Shown here: in pieces, positions 63,211 through 64,000 of the stretch
How positions within the stretch are numbered: position 1 is the stretch's first letter
Layout: every line of letters starts with the position of its first letter
Assembly (NCBI GenBank): GCA_039519185.1
Contig: CM076846.1
Coordinates: forward strand, 154,428,406 to 154,492,405
Source of the DNA: Astragalus membranaceus
Taxonomy: Eukaryota; Streptophyta; Magnoliopsida; Fabales; Fabaceae
Direction: 5' to 3'
Length of the DNA stretch: 64,000 nt
Notes under the pieces: generated by a model
Databases searched by the model: none
What the model saw: only the letters and a program-made list of their open reading frames with translations
What the model was told of the DNA's origin: nothing
Translations under genes and position numbers: made by a program

Positions 63211-63232
63211 GTGTGTGTGTGTGTCTGTCTGT

Positions 63233-64000
63233 CATTTAGCCAGTCAGTCAGTCTGTATGTCTGTCTGTGTTCTATAAATTATAGCAAAGAGACATTCAAA
63301 ATATATTGCAATCAAAGTGAGAAAGAAATACCAACAATAAGCCCAGGTTGTATATCAATTTGTTGGCATCATCTTCTAAATTGTCTCTTTCCCTCTAATT
63401 TCTGCAATTTCTGAATCCTTCTATTGAGTATCAAGATGTATTCTCAGAAATTTCTCCTCCCCTTTCTCATTGAATTCAAGAGTATTTCTAGTGTCAAAAA
63501 GCTACTTTGCAATTTACAAATGGCAACTTGGGAGACATGATTTGATCTTAACTTGTAGAAGAGGAGGATAATGGTGCAGAGGATAACATGGCTCCGAAAG
63601 CAGCTTTGTAGAGCCGAAAATATTGACAATAGAGAGAAAAATGACTTTTTTTTGGTAAACGAGAGAAAAATGACTTTATTTTATTATTATCGCTTTTTTT
63701 TTATATATATTTTTGAATTGGACTTCATGGAGAGTGAAAATGGGTTTCGAATAACCCAAAAATTCTGGACTGAAATGTCCGTTTTTTTAACAATTAATTG
63801 GGCATTAGAAAAAAATGGGCTTAAAAAAAACTCAACAAAATTCTGGACTATATATTTTTTGAAAGAAAAAAATGGACATTACTTTCCCCACACCCCCTCC
63901 TACTCTTTCACACCCCCTAACTTCTAAAAACCCTAAAATACCCTCAACTTAAAAAAAAAAAAACACACACACTCACACCCTCACACCCCTCACTCCTCTC
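63233..64000. other. Right-edge intergenic DNA, no gene recognised
   Basis: AT-rich with A and T homopolymer runs. The last 70 bp are C/A-rich (ACACACACTCACACCCTC). No domain-bearing frame was seen; a gene could begin beyond the edge. Confidence 0.4.

Overview
The window is plant nuclear DNA, almost certainly a dicot and probably a legume (Fabaceae). The evidence is AT-rich intergenic DNA, spliced genes, a plant-only LOB-domain gene, plant lineages of Ty3/gypsy (Athila, Tat) and Ty1/copia elements, CACTA, hAT and Helitron transposons, and a tRNA-derived SINE. The legume call is inference from repeat style, not from a diagnostic gene.

Only one complete host gene is recognised: a two-exon class II LBD gene (LBD37/38/39 type) on the minus strand at 14754-15544. 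Nearly everything else is mobile DNA, much of it nested. Left to right: a decayed CACTA element (9-6153, target duplication CAT) with TNP2-type transposase and ULP1-protease remnants, a solo LTR, a second CACTA terminus and a delta-COP-like exon fragment; tandem repeats and a Helitron 3' end (7485-9102); a Tat-like solo LTR split by a 1.2 kb CACTA (11150-12686) and a copia-like solo LTR (13054-13870); the LBD gene; an Athila-like solo LTR holding a hAT MITE (16402-17913); and a broken copia pol holding a second hAT MITE (18046-19218).

The centre is a clean nest. A gag-only Tat-type element (19411-35215, minus, target duplication AATTT) carries inside it a full-length, apparently coding-competent Athila element (20535-33296, plus, target duplication CTTCT). 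The Athila LTRs show one mismatch in 1496 bp. This element has an uninterrupted 1898-residue gag-pol frame, a 704-residue second ORF, and a dispersed dyad, ACGT-N4-ACGT, that occurs 19 times strictly and 8 more times degenerately in LTRs, coding linkers and untranslated DNA. That motif family is the most unusual signal in the window.

The right third holds a Helitron-like segment (3' end at 40103, minus) with exon fragments resembling BSK1 and a FRA3-type inositol polyphosphate 5-phosphatase plus large internal duplications; an array of eight 36-bp hairpin units (49583-49862); a Tat/Ogre-like LTR with its primer site (about 50827); a SINE (52763-52974); and an older complete Tat element (53732-63094) with broken gag-pol, two RNase H domains and a convergent antisense ORF. 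All boundaries, mismatch counts and family calls were read by eye; no alignment or database search was run.
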